DNA of 64,000 nucleotides. It comes from CAJINA01 sp964647585. Lineage in GTDB: Bacteria; Desulfobacterota; Desulfobacteria; Desulfobacterales; CAJINA01. This document shows positions 25,838-33,296 of this stretch, in pieces. A program made the position numbers and the translations under genes. The DNA is taken from NCBI GenBank assembly GCA_964647585.1, contig CAZYGG010000003.1, positions 1 through 64,000 of the forward strand. Reading direction: 5' to 3'. The notes under the pieces were generated by a model. The model saw only the letters and a program-made list of their open reading frames with translations, made no database searches and was not told the DNA's origin. Numbering within the stretch: the first letter of the stretch is position 1; each line of letters opens with the position of its first letter.

Positions 25838-27475
25838 CTAACCTACGAAGGGCCGGCGCAACACCGTATCCTTGCACCAGCGGCGGTCATCACGATGGGG
25901 ATACTGGATATTGTAATGCAACCCACGACTCTCTTTGCGATGCATGGCGCATTTCACGATTAATTCAGCCACCATTGCAATATTTCTGAGCTCGATCAGG
26001 TCAGGTGCGACCCTAAAACCCCAGTAATACTCATCTATTTCCGCCTGAATGGTTTCGATCCGACGATGGGCCCGGGCGAGCCGCTTGTCTGAACGCACAA
26101 TACCGACGTAGTTCCACATCAAGCGCCGGATTTCATCCCAGTTGTGGGACACCATAATCAGTTCATCGCTGTCGGTGGTACCGACTTCATCCCAGGGTGA
26201 CGGATCCGGTATCGAGCCGGCATCAATTGACTTAAGGTCCTTCACAGCCTGTTTGGCCGCCGTGTCCGCGTAAACCAGGGCCTCGCAGAGGGAGTTGCTG
26301 GCCAGCCGATTGGCACCGTGCAGGCCGGTGCAGGCCGTTTCACCGATGGCATACAGCCGCCGGATATCCGTGCGCCCCAGCACGTCGGTGGCCACGCCGC
26401 CGCACATGTAGTGCGCCGCCGGGACAACCGGGATTGGCTCAACCGTCATGTCTATCCCGAAATCCTGGCACTTTTCATAGAGGTTGGGAAACCGCTTTTT
26501 CACGAAATCAGCCGGCTTGTGCGAAATGTCGAGATAAACCGAGTCGTCCCCGCTCTTTTTCAACTCGGTATCAATGGCCCGGGCGACCACATCCCGGCAG
26601 GCCAGGTCTTTCTGGGGGTCGTAGGCCTCCATAAAACGTCGACCGGCGGTGTCCACCAGGATTCCCCCTTCCCCCCGAACCGCTTCGGATATGAGGAAAT
26701 TCTTGGCATCCGGGTGGTACAGGCAGGTGGGGTGAAACTGGACAAATTCCAGGTTGGCCACCGTGGCCCCGGCCCGATAACTCATGGCAATACCGTCGCC
26801 GGTGGCAACATCGGGATTGCTTGTATAGAGGTACACCTTACCGGCGCCCCCTGAAGCCAGCAGGGTAATGCCCGCATTAAATGTGTGCACTGTATGGGTC
26901 TCGGTATCGAGCACATAGGCGCCGCAGCAGAAATCCTCGTGGGTGGTCGTCACCATGCCGCGCTGCATCCGGGTACTGACCGTGATCAGGTCAATGGCCA
27001 TGTGGTTTTCAAAAACCTGGATGTTTTCATGGGCAAACACATGGTTGACCAGAACGGTTTCCAGCTCCAGGCCGGTCATGTCCTTGGCGTGAACAATCCT
27101 TTTGCGGGAATGACCCCCCTCCTGGCCGAGATCAAGGCTGGGCTCCGGGAGGTCCTTGTCCTCTTCGCTGATATTAAACTGCACCCCGAGGTCGATGAGT
27201 TCGCGGATTCTTTCCGGGCCACCTTTTACCACCCGTGCCACAACGTCCCGGTTGCAGAGGCCATCACCCGAGGCCAGGGTATCCTCGATATGCAGGTCAA
27301 ACGTATCCAGCTTGCCGAACACCGAGGCAATCCCCCCCTGGGCGCGGGCGGTATTGCTGTCCATGATGTCTCTTTTGGTTACCAGGGCAACCGTTCCGTA
27401 GCGGGCCACCTTCAGGGCAAAAGTCAGCCCGGCCACCCCACTGCCAATGATAAGAAAATCTGTTTTAATCTCCAT
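25838..27475 (-). CDS. nadB: L-aspartate oxidase (NadB)
   Basis: A 545-residue flavoprotein of the succinate dehydrogenase/fumarate reductase family. The FAD-binding motif FLIIGSGVAGLTFAL is at the N-terminus, followed by SNTARAQGGIASVF. The active-site region includes EFVQFHPTCLY and SEAVRGEGGILVD, and the C-terminal half has AAHYMCGGVATDVLGRTDI and GLHGANRLASNSLCEALV. These match NadB rather than SdhA. NadB oxidises aspartate to iminoaspartate, the first step of de novo NAD synthesis, and in anaerobes uses fumarate or quinone instead of oxygen. The nadA and nadC partners are not in the window. Confidence 0.93.
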   Translation of the reverse strand: MEIKTDFLIIGSGVAGLTFALKVARYGTVALVTKRDIMDSNTARAQGGIASVFGKLDTFDLHIEDTLASGDGLCNRDVVARVVKGGPERIRELIDLGVQFNISEEDKDLPEPSLDLGQEGGHSRKRIVHAKDMTGLELETVLVNHVFAHENIQVFENHMAIDLITVSTRMQRGMVTTTHEDFCCGAYVLDTETHTVHTFNAGITLLASGGAGKVYLYTSNPDVATGDGIAMSYRAGATVANLEFVQFHPTCLYHPDAKNFLISEAVRGEGGILVDTAGRRFMEAYDPQKDLACRDVVARAIDTELKKSGDDSVYLDISHKPADFVKKRFPNLYEKCQDFGIDMTVEPIPVVPAAHYMCGGVATDVLGRTDIRRLYAIGETACTGLHGANRLASNSLCEALVYADTAAKQAVKDLKSIDAGSIPDPSPWDEVGTTDSDELIMVSHNWDEIRRLMWNYVGIVRSDKRLARAHRRIETIQAEIDEYYWGFRVAPDLIELRNIAMVAELIVKCAMHRKESRGLHYNIQYPHRDDRRWCKDTVLRRPFVG

Positions 27476-27619
27476 GCGTGGTGCTTATCCGGGTTGGTTG
27501 ATATTTTGGGTTTAAAAAGCTAATCGGCCTTATGATGTGTAGGGTTTCACTGGACCCCTCGAAGCCTTGCTTGCCGGGCGTAGCTCGGAGAGTGAAGACT
27601 GGGACCCTTGGACCCTTTG

Positions 27620-28270
27620 TTAGTACAATGACGATCGTTTTCGTCGGGGCCGCACGGCGAAGCCCAGTATGAAGCCGAAAAGCAGAACCCCGGCCCCAGC
27701 GATGAACCACCACAGGGTGTTTTTCTTTTCCGCGGCCGCCAGGGCTGTCTTCAACTCGCGGGTGTCCCTGGATTTATCGGCAAGTTCTTTGGACAACTGA
27801 TCCCGCTCTTTTTTTACCCGGCGGGCATCTGCGGTGGTCTCTCTCAGTTCCTGGTAGGACTTCTGGAGCTCCCCCAGGTCCCGTTTCGTCTTTTCAAGAT
27901 TGGCGCGCAGCCGGGTGTTTTCCCCGTTCACTTCCTTGAGTTTTTTCAGGGGTGCATCGGCGCCCGCCATCAAATCGTCGTATTTTTTCTGGAGGGTCTC
28001 AAGTTGAATGCTCTTCGGAATCTCGTCCTTGATAAACCGGTTGAGCACCCAGCCCTCTCTACCGCTGGGCAGTTGCACCAGGCTCCATTCGGCTCCTTTT
28101 TCTATGATCTCCATGGGTTGCCCGGACTTAAGCATTGCGGTAATTTTACGGTCAAGCTCGGGTCCCGTTCTCAGGGTAATTTCCAGAGAGTCGGTGACAT
28201 ACCAGGTCTCGGCCTGTGCCAGACCCGCCCCGCAGAAAATTATAATAAAAACGATCGCCAATGGTCTCAT
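27620..28270 (-). CDS. TIGR04211-type SH3 domain protein (YgiM-like)
   Basis: A 216-residue membrane protein. A cleavable signal peptide (residues 1-20, cut near AQAETWYV) is followed by a bacterial SH3 domain (YVTDSLEITLRTGPELDRKI through EGWVLNRFI, about 22-85). Then come a long coiled coil (about 90-185), a C-terminal membrane anchor (about 188-206) and a short Arg-rich tail. This is the YgiM/TIGR04211 layout found across proteobacteria. Its function is unknown; the SH3 domain suggests peptidoglycan or peptide binding in the periplasm. Confidence 0.82.
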   Translation of the reverse strand: MRPLAIVFIIIFCGAGLAQAETWYVTDSLEITLRTGPELDRKITAMLKSGQPMEIIEKGAEWSLVQLPSGREGWVLNRFIKDEIPKSIQLETLQKKYDDLMAGADAPLKKLKEVNGENTRLRANLEKTKRDLGELQKSYQELRETTADARRVKKERDQLSKELADKSRDTRELKTALAAAEKKNTLWWFIAGAGVLLFGFILGFAVRPRRKRSSLY

Positions 28271-28472
28271 AGAAATGTCCTCGTAATGATACCCGGTTTA
28301 AAATTCCCCCACCCGAATGTTCACTCCCCGACCCAAGGAAAGTGATACGCTTTTCGAAACCGACGAAACGGCGCCTATTTTGGGTTGAAACGCCGGGTCT
28401 GTCAATAATTTCTTTTACATGCAGGGGTTTTATGATATTATTTCAGAAGTATTTGATACAGGGGAAAAGGGC

Positions 28473-28898
28473 ATGATCGCATACGATTTACAGTGCAGCC
28501 AGGGCCACGTTTTTGAGGGCTGGTTTGAAGATGACCGGTCCTATAAAAGCCAGAAAAAAAAGGGTCTGCTGACCTGCCCGGTTTGCAACGAAAAAGAGGT
28601 CAGCCGGGTGCCCTCCACGTTTGCCATCAAGGCCGCAGCCGGCAGCGGTAGCCGCAGTGCCGCAACCGCCCAGGTCAATCTGGACCAGATCGGTAAAAAA
28701 ATGGCTGACTTCGTGGAAAGCAATTTCGACAATGTCGGCTGCGATTTTGCCAAGGAAGCCCTGAAAATTCACTACGGCGCATCGGAACCGCGCAGCATCC
28801 GCGGTACCAGCACCCCCGAAGAAGAGAAAACCCTCAAGGACGAAGGCATCGATTTTATTAAGATCCCCCTGCCCCAGCAGCCTGAAACCGACTCCTAA
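28473..28898 (+). CDS. DUF1178 family zinc-ribbon-like protein
   Basis: About 141 residues from ATG 28473 (MIAYDLQCSQGHVFEGWF), where the family's characteristic N-terminus begins and a GGGGAAAAGGG stretch lies upstream; an earlier in-frame ATG at 28419 adds unrelated residues. Cys8 with His11 and the pair CPVC (about residues 37-40) suggest a small metal-binding ribbon. The C-terminus carries ALKIHYGASEPRSIRGTST, also family-typical. Widespread in proteobacteria, with no established function. Soluble, single gene. Confidence 0.8.
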   Translation: MIAYDLQCSQGHVFEGWFEDDRSYKSQKKKGLLTCPVCNEKEVSRVPSTFAIKAAAGSGSRSAATAQVNLDQIGKKMADFVESNFDNVGCDFAKEALKIHYGASEPRSIRGTSTPEEEKTLKDEGIDFIKIPLPQQPETDS

Positions 28899-29064
28899 AT
28901 CGTCTCCATCAAAAAGCCATCTTTTCGCTACGCATCAGAATCTTGGAACCCCCTGTTGCAGCCGGCGGTGTTTCTCCGCTTAAACCTTGGCCGGCAGGCA
29001 GGCATACCTCAATTTATGGCGGTCAGAAGGTCTTTCTTGGCGCGTTGAAAGTCCGCCTTGCATA

Positions 29065-29093
29065 TTGACACAGAAGCACCCTCCCGCTATATT
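29065..29093 (+). promoter_or_regulatory. Sigma70-type promoter for the parvulin gene
   Basis: TTGACA at 29065-29070, exactly 17 bases, then TATATT at 29088-29093. It lies 64 bases before the ATG at 29157, which has GGAGG at 29144-29148. Near-consensus, so expression is probably substantial. Confidence 0.7.
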
Positions 29094-29156
29094 AACTCGG
29101 TTCGAAAAGTAAATTCCTATCTCTCTATCTATCCTATCACGACGGAGGCATTACAC

Positions 29157-29912
29157 ATGAGCGACAATGGTTTTGTGAAGGTGAACGATGAAAAACTGGA
29201 TCTTACATTTGCATTGAACTGTCAGCGGGGGCTGGAAGACGACTCTCTGTCCAGTCTTTTCGGGATGATCGCCGGCCGACAGTACGCGCAGGCCAACAAC
29301 ATCGCGGTGTCGGACGAGGAGCTGCAGCGCGCCGTGGACGAGTTTCGCTACCTCATGGGGCTGGAAGCCACCGAAGCCTTCAACCAGTACCTGAAAGACC
29401 GGCAGATCGGCCTTTTGCCGCTGCAGATCGCCATGGAAAACGTATTGCTCCAGAGCAAGGCTGCTGCGGCCATCCCCGACGATGAGGTGGATGCCGTCAT
29501 CGCTGAAAACCAGCTGACTCTGGAAGAGGTCGAACTGTACCACATCCGCGTGGACGACGAAGACACCGCCCAGGAGATCAAGTCCCTGCTGGATGAGGAT
29601 GAAAATTTCCTGGCCCTGGCCTGGGAGCACAGCCAGGATGAAGAGACCCGCAAACAGGGCGGCTACATCGGGCTTTTGGGACGCCAGGACATGATCGGTG
29701 AAATCGAAGCAGAAGTATTCAACGCCGAACCCGGCGCCATCATCGGCCCCATGAAGACCGAGGCGGGCTACAACATCTTCAAGGTGGAGCGGCTGGTCAA
29801 GCCGGACCGGGAGGACCCCAAACTGCGCGACGAGATCAAGATGGACCTGTTGAACGAAAAGGTCGCCACCCTGCTGGACAAAGCGGACGTCGATTGCTCA
29901 CTTTTTGAATAA
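29157..29912 (+). CDS. Cytoplasmic PpiC-type (parvulin) peptidyl-prolyl isomerase
   Basis: About 251 residues from ATG 29157, chosen for its strong GGAGG site. There is no signal peptide or membrane anchor, unlike the usual periplasmic SurA, PpiD and PrsA. A helical N-terminal region resembling SurA-type N domains (about residues 20-115) precedes a parvulin domain (about 118-225) with LYHIRV, GGYIGLLGRQDM, GAIIGPMKTEAGYNIFKVE. It lies 590 bases upstream of two Gly-Gly leader peptides on the same strand. Cytoplasmic parvulins occur beside ABC peptide exporters elsewhere, so it may be a chaperone for the peptides or transport proteins; that link is inference. The adjoining region contains mobile-looking repeats. 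Confidence 0.8.
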   Translation: MSDNGFVKVNDEKLDLTFALNCQRGLEDDSLSSLFGMIAGRQYAQANNIAVSDEELQRAVDEFRYLMGLEATEAFNQYLKDRQIGLLPLQIAMENVLLQSKAAAAIPDDEVDAVIAENQLTLEEVELYHIRVDDEDTAQEIKSLLDEDENFLALAWEHSQDEETRKQGGYIGLLGRQDMIGEIEAEVFNAEPGAIIGPMKTEAGYNIFKVERLVKPDREDPKLRDEIKMDLLNEKVATLLDKADVDCSLFE

Positions 29913-29989
29913 TCACTGAGCAGGTCCGGACCGCAGATCACAAGCTGGCCATCCGGATGGTAAATACCAGATCTATTGGTCTTGACTTT

Positions 29990-30165
29990 CCTCCCCTTTG
30001 TGACGCGCCGAGCATCGCAGGAAAGGGCGAGAAAGGCGAATTGCTGTTTGAGCGCAGCGAGTTGCACTGAGCCCGCCCTTTCTGAGAAGCGCAGGGCAGC
30101 CCGCAGGGCCGCGTAACAGGGCGATTTCTTTTGGTTACTTTTCTTTTCGAAAAAGAAAAGTAACA
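29990..30165. repeat. Repeat-rich block ending in a perfect GTTACTTTT hairpin
   Basis: The block ends in a perfect 14-bp stem, GTTACTTTTCTTTT (30134-30147) and AAAAGAAAAGTAAC (30151-30164), with a three-base loop. The preceding bases contain complementary GAAAGGGCGAG / GCCCGCCCTTTC stretches. I recall similar sequences as dispersed intergenic repeats in many proteobacteria; that is recollection, not a search. It may also terminate the parvulin transcript. Confidence 0.5.
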
Positions 30166-30278
30166 AGATGATACATAATAACAGATCGTTACATGTAAGA
30201 TAACATAAAATGCCGAAATGGCTTTCTTCCCGGATTGGTGGAACCTCTTCAGGTTCGCCGCCAGATGTGCAAAACTAA

Positions 30279-30320
30279 AACGGCGAAGCAGGGTAAGCAC
30301 GATTTCCTTGCTTCGCCGTT
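30279..30320. repeat. Perfect 12-bp inverted repeat
   Basis: AACGGCGAAGCA (30279-30290) pairs with TGCTTCGCCGTT (30309-30320), with an 18-base loop. Just upstream is a smaller hairpin (GAACCT-CTTC-AGGTTC, near 30241-30256). These lie in the 591-base gap (29913-30503) between the parvulin gene and the first peptide gene; I see no gene there. Confidence 0.5.
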
Positions 30321-30403
30321 CACGCTCGGACACCCCGAAACTGACCCACCAGACCCTTTTTCCAGGCTTTCCAGAAAAAACGTGACAGTAAAAAAGATTT
30401 TAC

Positions 30404-30432
30404 TTGACAGTATCACTGTTAGTGTAATAGTG
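30404..30432 (+). promoter_or_regulatory. Promoter with dyad operator for the peptide genes
   Basis: TTGACA at 30404-30409 is followed at 30414-30432 by an imperfect palindrome, CACT-G-TTA-GTG-TAA-T-AGTG (14 of 19 positions symmetric). No good -10 lies at 17 bases; TAATAG (30425-30430) or TAGTGT (30428-30433) are candidates. A dyad just downstream of the -35 with weak -10 spacing resembles MerR-type promoters, and a MerR gene lies at 32637. The first peptide ATG is 72 bases downstream. Confidence 0.5.
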
Positions 30433-30503
30433 TGGTGTCACGCAAATCGAAATGACCTAATTTTTAGCTGTCTATAGAAAAATCCATTAAGAAAGGAAAA
30501 ACC

Positions 30504-30761
30504 ATGCTGAACGAAAAAATCCGCATCAATGTCACCGACCTTCCGGCCAGGCCCTCAAGACCCTCTGACGAAGAGATGGAACAGATTTTCGGCGGCTGGT
30601 GGGGCCGGCGCTTTTTCAGGCGGGTGGGCCGGACCGCCATCAAACTGGGCCGCCGGGGCTGGCGGGCCAGTCGGCCCGTTTTCAGGAGAGTCGGACGGAC
30701 GGCTATAAAAGTCGGCCGTGGAGTCGGCCGAGCTTTTCGCCGCATCTTCCGCGGGTGGTAA
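30504..30761 (+). CDS. Gly-Gly leader peptide precursor 1, Arg/Trp-rich core
   Basis: An 85-residue precursor. The leader (1-31) contains IRINVTDLPARP and ends EEMEQIFGG, a classic double-glycine cleavage site for C39 peptidases. The predicted 54-residue core starts WWGRRFF and ends FRGW. It has 17 Arg and 2 Lys, no acidic residue, and a duplicated segment FRRVGRTAIK-x-GR at residues 38-50 and 60-72. AAAGGAAAAACC precedes the ATG. The leader is clearly similar to that of the next gene, which supports both being real. A radical SAM enzyme follows and a C39 ABC exporter lies nearby, so a modified, exported cationic peptide (perhaps antimicrobial) is the best reading. No known family was recognised. 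Confidence 0.78.
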   Translation: MLNEKIRINVTDLPARPSRPSDEEMEQIFGGWWGRRFFRRVGRTAIKLGRRGWRASRPVFRRVGRTAIKVGRGVGRAFRRIFRGW

Positions 30762-30858
30762 GAGCGCAGGGGCACCCTGTTTGCCTGCAGCCATGAAATG
30801 AAGCCGGGGTTCCGGCAACAAAGTTTGAAACCGTTTTCTAATCGAAAAGGAGCTGGCA

Positions 30859-31119
30859 ATGGAGACAAAATACTCATCGTTTGACAACACCATCCGGATC
30901 ACGGTTGAAAACCTTCCGGAGCGGTCCTCCCCTCTTGCCGAGGACGAACTGGACCAGATTTTTGGTGGCTGGTGGCGGCCCCGGCGACGCAGACGTCGGA
31001 GACGCCCAAGACGTCCAAGGCGTCCAAGACGTCCGAGCCGCCGGAGACGCAGGCGGCGCCGGAGACGGGGGAGACGCCGGAGACGTTCGACTGCATGGGC
31101 CTCTTTCCGCAGCTGGTAG
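30859..31119 (+). CDS. Gly-Gly leader peptide precursor 2, extreme Arg-rich core
   Basis: An 86-residue precursor. The leader (1-37) contains TIRITVENLPERS and ends DELDQIFGG, matching precursor 1. The predicted 49-residue core begins WWRP and ends SFRSW, with 31 Arg in between, arranged as runs of 8, 10 and 5 plus RRP repeats (residues 51-59). All six Arg codons are used in a mixed order, which argues that the protein rather than a DNA repeat is selected. AAGGAG lies seven bases before the ATG. Low complexity opens other frames too, but only this one carries the shared leader. It could act on membranes or bind nucleic acid like a protamine; export is implied by the leader. Confidence 0.75.
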   Translation: METKYSSFDNTIRITVENLPERSSPLAEDELDQIFGGWWRPRRRRRRRRPRRPRRPRRPSRRRRRRRRRRGRRRRRSTAWASFRSW

Positions 31120-31143
31120 GCTCATCCAAAGTGTTTACAGGCT

Positions 31144-31176
31144 GGGATCACTTGCCGCAAGATGGCAAGTGATCCC
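31144..31176 (+). promoter_or_regulatory. Perfect 13-bp hairpin between precursor 2 and the radical SAM gene
   Basis: GGGATCACTTGCC (31144-31156) pairs perfectly with GGCAAGTGATCCC (31164-31176), with a seven-base loop. No T-run follows, so it is not a standard terminator. It could limit read-through or stabilise the upstream mRNA, giving more precursor than enzyme. Confidence 0.6.
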
Positions 31177-31196
31177 AACCTGCATCTGGATAGGGT

Positions 31197-32312
31197 TTGA
31201 CCACCCCGCAACCTGGTTTTTCAATGACATACTCTCAGGCGTTTAAAAATCATATCACTGAAAGCTTCCGGGAACGGATGACGGGTGCGCAGGCGGTCTT
31301 TTGCCTGGACCTGGAGCTGACCAGCCGGTGCAACAACGGCTGCCCCTACTGCGGGGCCTTTGCCGATGGTGGGGTTCATGACATCGACTATGAGCGCCTG
31401 CAGCGGTTTTTGAAAACAGCCGGCGACCACCTGCCGAAGCCCTGCACCGACCTGCTTGTCACCCTGTGCGGCGGCGACCCGCTCCTCTACCCGCTCTTCG
31501 GCAACCTGGTCATGCTGCTCCACCGGCTGGGCATCCCCTTTTTTATCAAGGGCAACGCCTCCACGATCACCGCGGACAAGGCAGATTTTCTCCAGCGCCA
31601 CGGCTGCGCCGCGGTCAAGATGACCCTGTTCGGCAATGAAAAAACCCACAACCTGAACCGGGGCAAAGACACCCTGGATGTGCTGACCGCCAAGACCCAA
31701 CTGCTGCAATCTTGTGGTATCCCGGTCATCTGGCACCTCTCGATCTGCCCGGAGAACCTGGATGAAACCCTCGAGATGCTGCCGTTTATACAAGAGCAAA
31801 AGCCGGACGGCATCACCATCGGCCGCCTGGCCCGGATCGGCCGGATGGATCAAAACGCCGCCTATTCCGACTTCACACCGGACACCTACCGGAATTTCCT
31901 GTTGGCCGTTCTCGATTTTTACCACCGGCATTATCAAGACGGCTTCAATCTCCAGTTCCGGGAAAAACTCTGGTTCCCCCTGCTGGTGGAAGAGGGCCTG
32001 CTGGAACCGCCGCCGGACGGTACGGAAACGCTTCTTTGCGGATGCGACGCCTATGGTCCGGGAATTACGGTGAGCAACAAGGAGGAGATTTTACTCTGCG
32101 GCCTGATGCCGAATAGCTCCATCGGCACCCTGGCCGAGTTTACGGATCATCCCGAGCGCATGGCCACCCACACCACCCTTGACCCGACGCAGCCCTCCGC
32201 CTGCCACGACTGCCGCTTCACCCCCGTCTGCCGCGGCTGCCGGGCCATCGCCCTGGCCCACAGCGGCAACCTCTACGACAAAGACCCCCAGTGTTGGGTC
32301 CAATCACTTTAG
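31197..32312 (+). CDS. Radical SAM enzyme with Cys-rich C-terminus, probable peptide maturase
   Basis: A 371-residue protein from TTG 31197; ATG 31224 (nine codons in) is an alternative, and neither has a good ribosome binding site. The radical SAM motif is CNNGCPYC (Cys45, Cys49, Cys52, TTG numbering), followed by LVTLCGGDPLLYP. The C-terminal 90 residues hold at least eight Cys (LLCGCDAYG, ILLCGLMP, ACHDCRFTPVCRGCRA, DPQCW), a SPASM/Twitch-like set for auxiliary Fe-S clusters. Such enzymes crosslink or epimerise ribosomal peptides. No RiPP recognition domain is visible at the N-terminus. Its position directly after two precursors makes them the likely substrates; the chemistry is unknown. 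Confidence 0.85.
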   Translation: MTTPQPGFSMTYSQAFKNHITESFRERMTGAQAVFCLDLELTSRCNNGCPYCGAFADGGVHDIDYERLQRFLKTAGDHLPKPCTDLLVTLCGGDPLLYPLFGNLVMLLHRLGIPFFIKGNASTITADKADFLQRHGCAAVKMTLFGNEKTHNLNRGKDTLDVLTAKTQLLQSCGIPVIWHLSICPENLDETLEMLPFIQEQKPDGITIGRLARIGRMDQNAAYSDFTPDTYRNFLLAVLDFYHRHYQDGFNLQFREKLWFPLLVEEGLLEPPPDGTETLLCGCDAYGPGITVSNKEEILLCGLMPNSSIGTLAEFTDHPERMATHTTLDPTQPSACHDCRFTPVCRGCRAIALAHSGNLYDKDPQCWVQSL

Positions 32313-32406
32313 TGAAGCATCCCCAACCAGGACGGTAAGGCCTCGAATTGTCATTGAAAGGGCTGGATTATAAAACCAGGGGCAAAACCATGCATCGCGC
32401 AGGGAC

Positions 32407-32531
32407 GCAAAGGCGCCAAGAAGGGCTAAAATCATTATTGTCAGCTGCGCTGAAAGGTCAAAACCGAACAATATTTCGCGCAAGCGCAAATAAAATCGGC
32501 CCTTGGGTTTCTTTGCGTCTTGGCGCCTTTG
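32407..32531. repeat. Inverted repeat with 15-bp perfect arms
   Basis: GCAAAGGCGCCAAGA (32407-32421) and its exact complement TCTTGGCGCCTTTGC (32517-32531), with further partial pairing outside. The 324-base gap it sits in, between the radical SAM and MerR genes, holds no gene. Similar GCAAAGGCGCCAAG units are, from memory, dispersed repeats in other bacteria. Confidence 0.6.
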
Positions 32532-32636
32532 CGCGAGGATACAGGTTTTAGGTCCTCCATTTTCAGTTGACGGCCTGACCGGGGGCATATAAGTAAACTG
32601 GGTAGTAGTTGTATCTTCCGGACAGTTTCGGAAAAT

Positions 32637-33101
32637 ATGGCACCCCTATATCCATCCAATACTATGACCATAAAAAAAGACGAAAAAACCTACACCCTGG
32701 ACGAACTCAGCGCCGCAACGGGCATCACCAAGCGCAACGTCCGCTACTACATGCAAAAAGGCTTGGTGGACCGTCCCGGAGGCACCGGCAAGGGCAGCTT
32801 CTACACCCAGACCCACCTGGCGCAGCTGCAGGAAACCCGGAAATGGAAACAGGCCGGACTCTCCTTAAACCGCATCCACGATATTGTCCGGGGGGTGGTC
32901 AAAAGCAGTAAGAAGCCACTACCGCCGGTGCGGCGCGGGCAAAACGGCACGTTTGAAGTCTGGAATCGGTCTACGATCGCTGAAGGCGTGGAGCTGCATA
33001 TTGACCCGGTCCGGTCCGGATTAAGCCGGGAGCAGGCTAAAGCGCTTATTGAAAAGGTGCGCCAGCTCTGCTCGGAAGCAAAGGCTGACGACGGTCAGTA
33101 A
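32637..33101 (+). CDS. MerR-family transcriptional regulator
   Basis: A 154-residue protein. The N-terminal winged helix-turn-helix of the MerR family is clear (YTLDELSAATGITKRNVRYYMQKGLV, about residues 19-45; only a part is quoted by family-typical VRYYMQKGLV). It is followed by HLAQLQETRKWKQAGLSLN and a short effector region with EGVELHIDPVRSGLS. There is no Cys-based metal site. ATG 32637 has GGA four to six bases upstream; ATG 32664 is an alternative. It lies downstream of the peptide genes on the same strand and is the natural candidate to act on the dyad at 30414-30432. Hairpin element E starts at its stop codon. Confidence 0.85.
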   Translation: MAPLYPSNTMTIKKDEKTYTLDELSAATGITKRNVRYYMQKGLVDRPGGTGKGSFYTQTHLAQLQETRKWKQAGLSLNRIHDIVRGVVKSSKKPLPPVRRGQNGTFEVWNRSTIAEGVELHIDPVRSGLSREQAKALIEKVRQLCSEAKADDGQ

Positions 33102-33242
33102 AACCCATCTCAAAAAAGTCTTTTGGCCCAAACTCAGCGTTGGGCGCTCGGTTCAAGTTCTCGAAATACTACAGTATTCCTCCGGGTTGAACCTCGCGGC
33201 CACCTTGATTTTGAACAATAATCCATTTTTTGAGATAGGTTC
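33102..33242. repeat. Dispersed hairpin element, copy E
   Basis: Starts immediately after the MerR stop codon. Arms AACCCATCTCAAAAAAGTC and TTTTTTGAGATAGGTTC pair and resemble those of copy A. The minus-strand core is GGAGG-AATAC-TGTA-GTATT-TCGAGA. Confidence 0.8.
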
Positions 33243-33296
33243 TATTGCCAGTCAGCTCAGCTTTCGGGTTTCATCCAAAATTTGAGGTTTGCACTT

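Noticed and set aside
30970..31085. CRISPR-like or satellite repeat
   Set aside because: The repeating AGACGTCCA-like units are degenerate Arg/Pro codons inside a gene, with no spacers; no CRISPR array or cas gene was found anywhere.
30881..31246. Other open frames across the Arg-rich peptide gene, including Gly/Asp-rich and Ser/Pro-rich products
   Set aside because: Low complexity keeps all frames open; only the frame at 30859 has a strong ribosome binding site and the leader shared with precursor 1.
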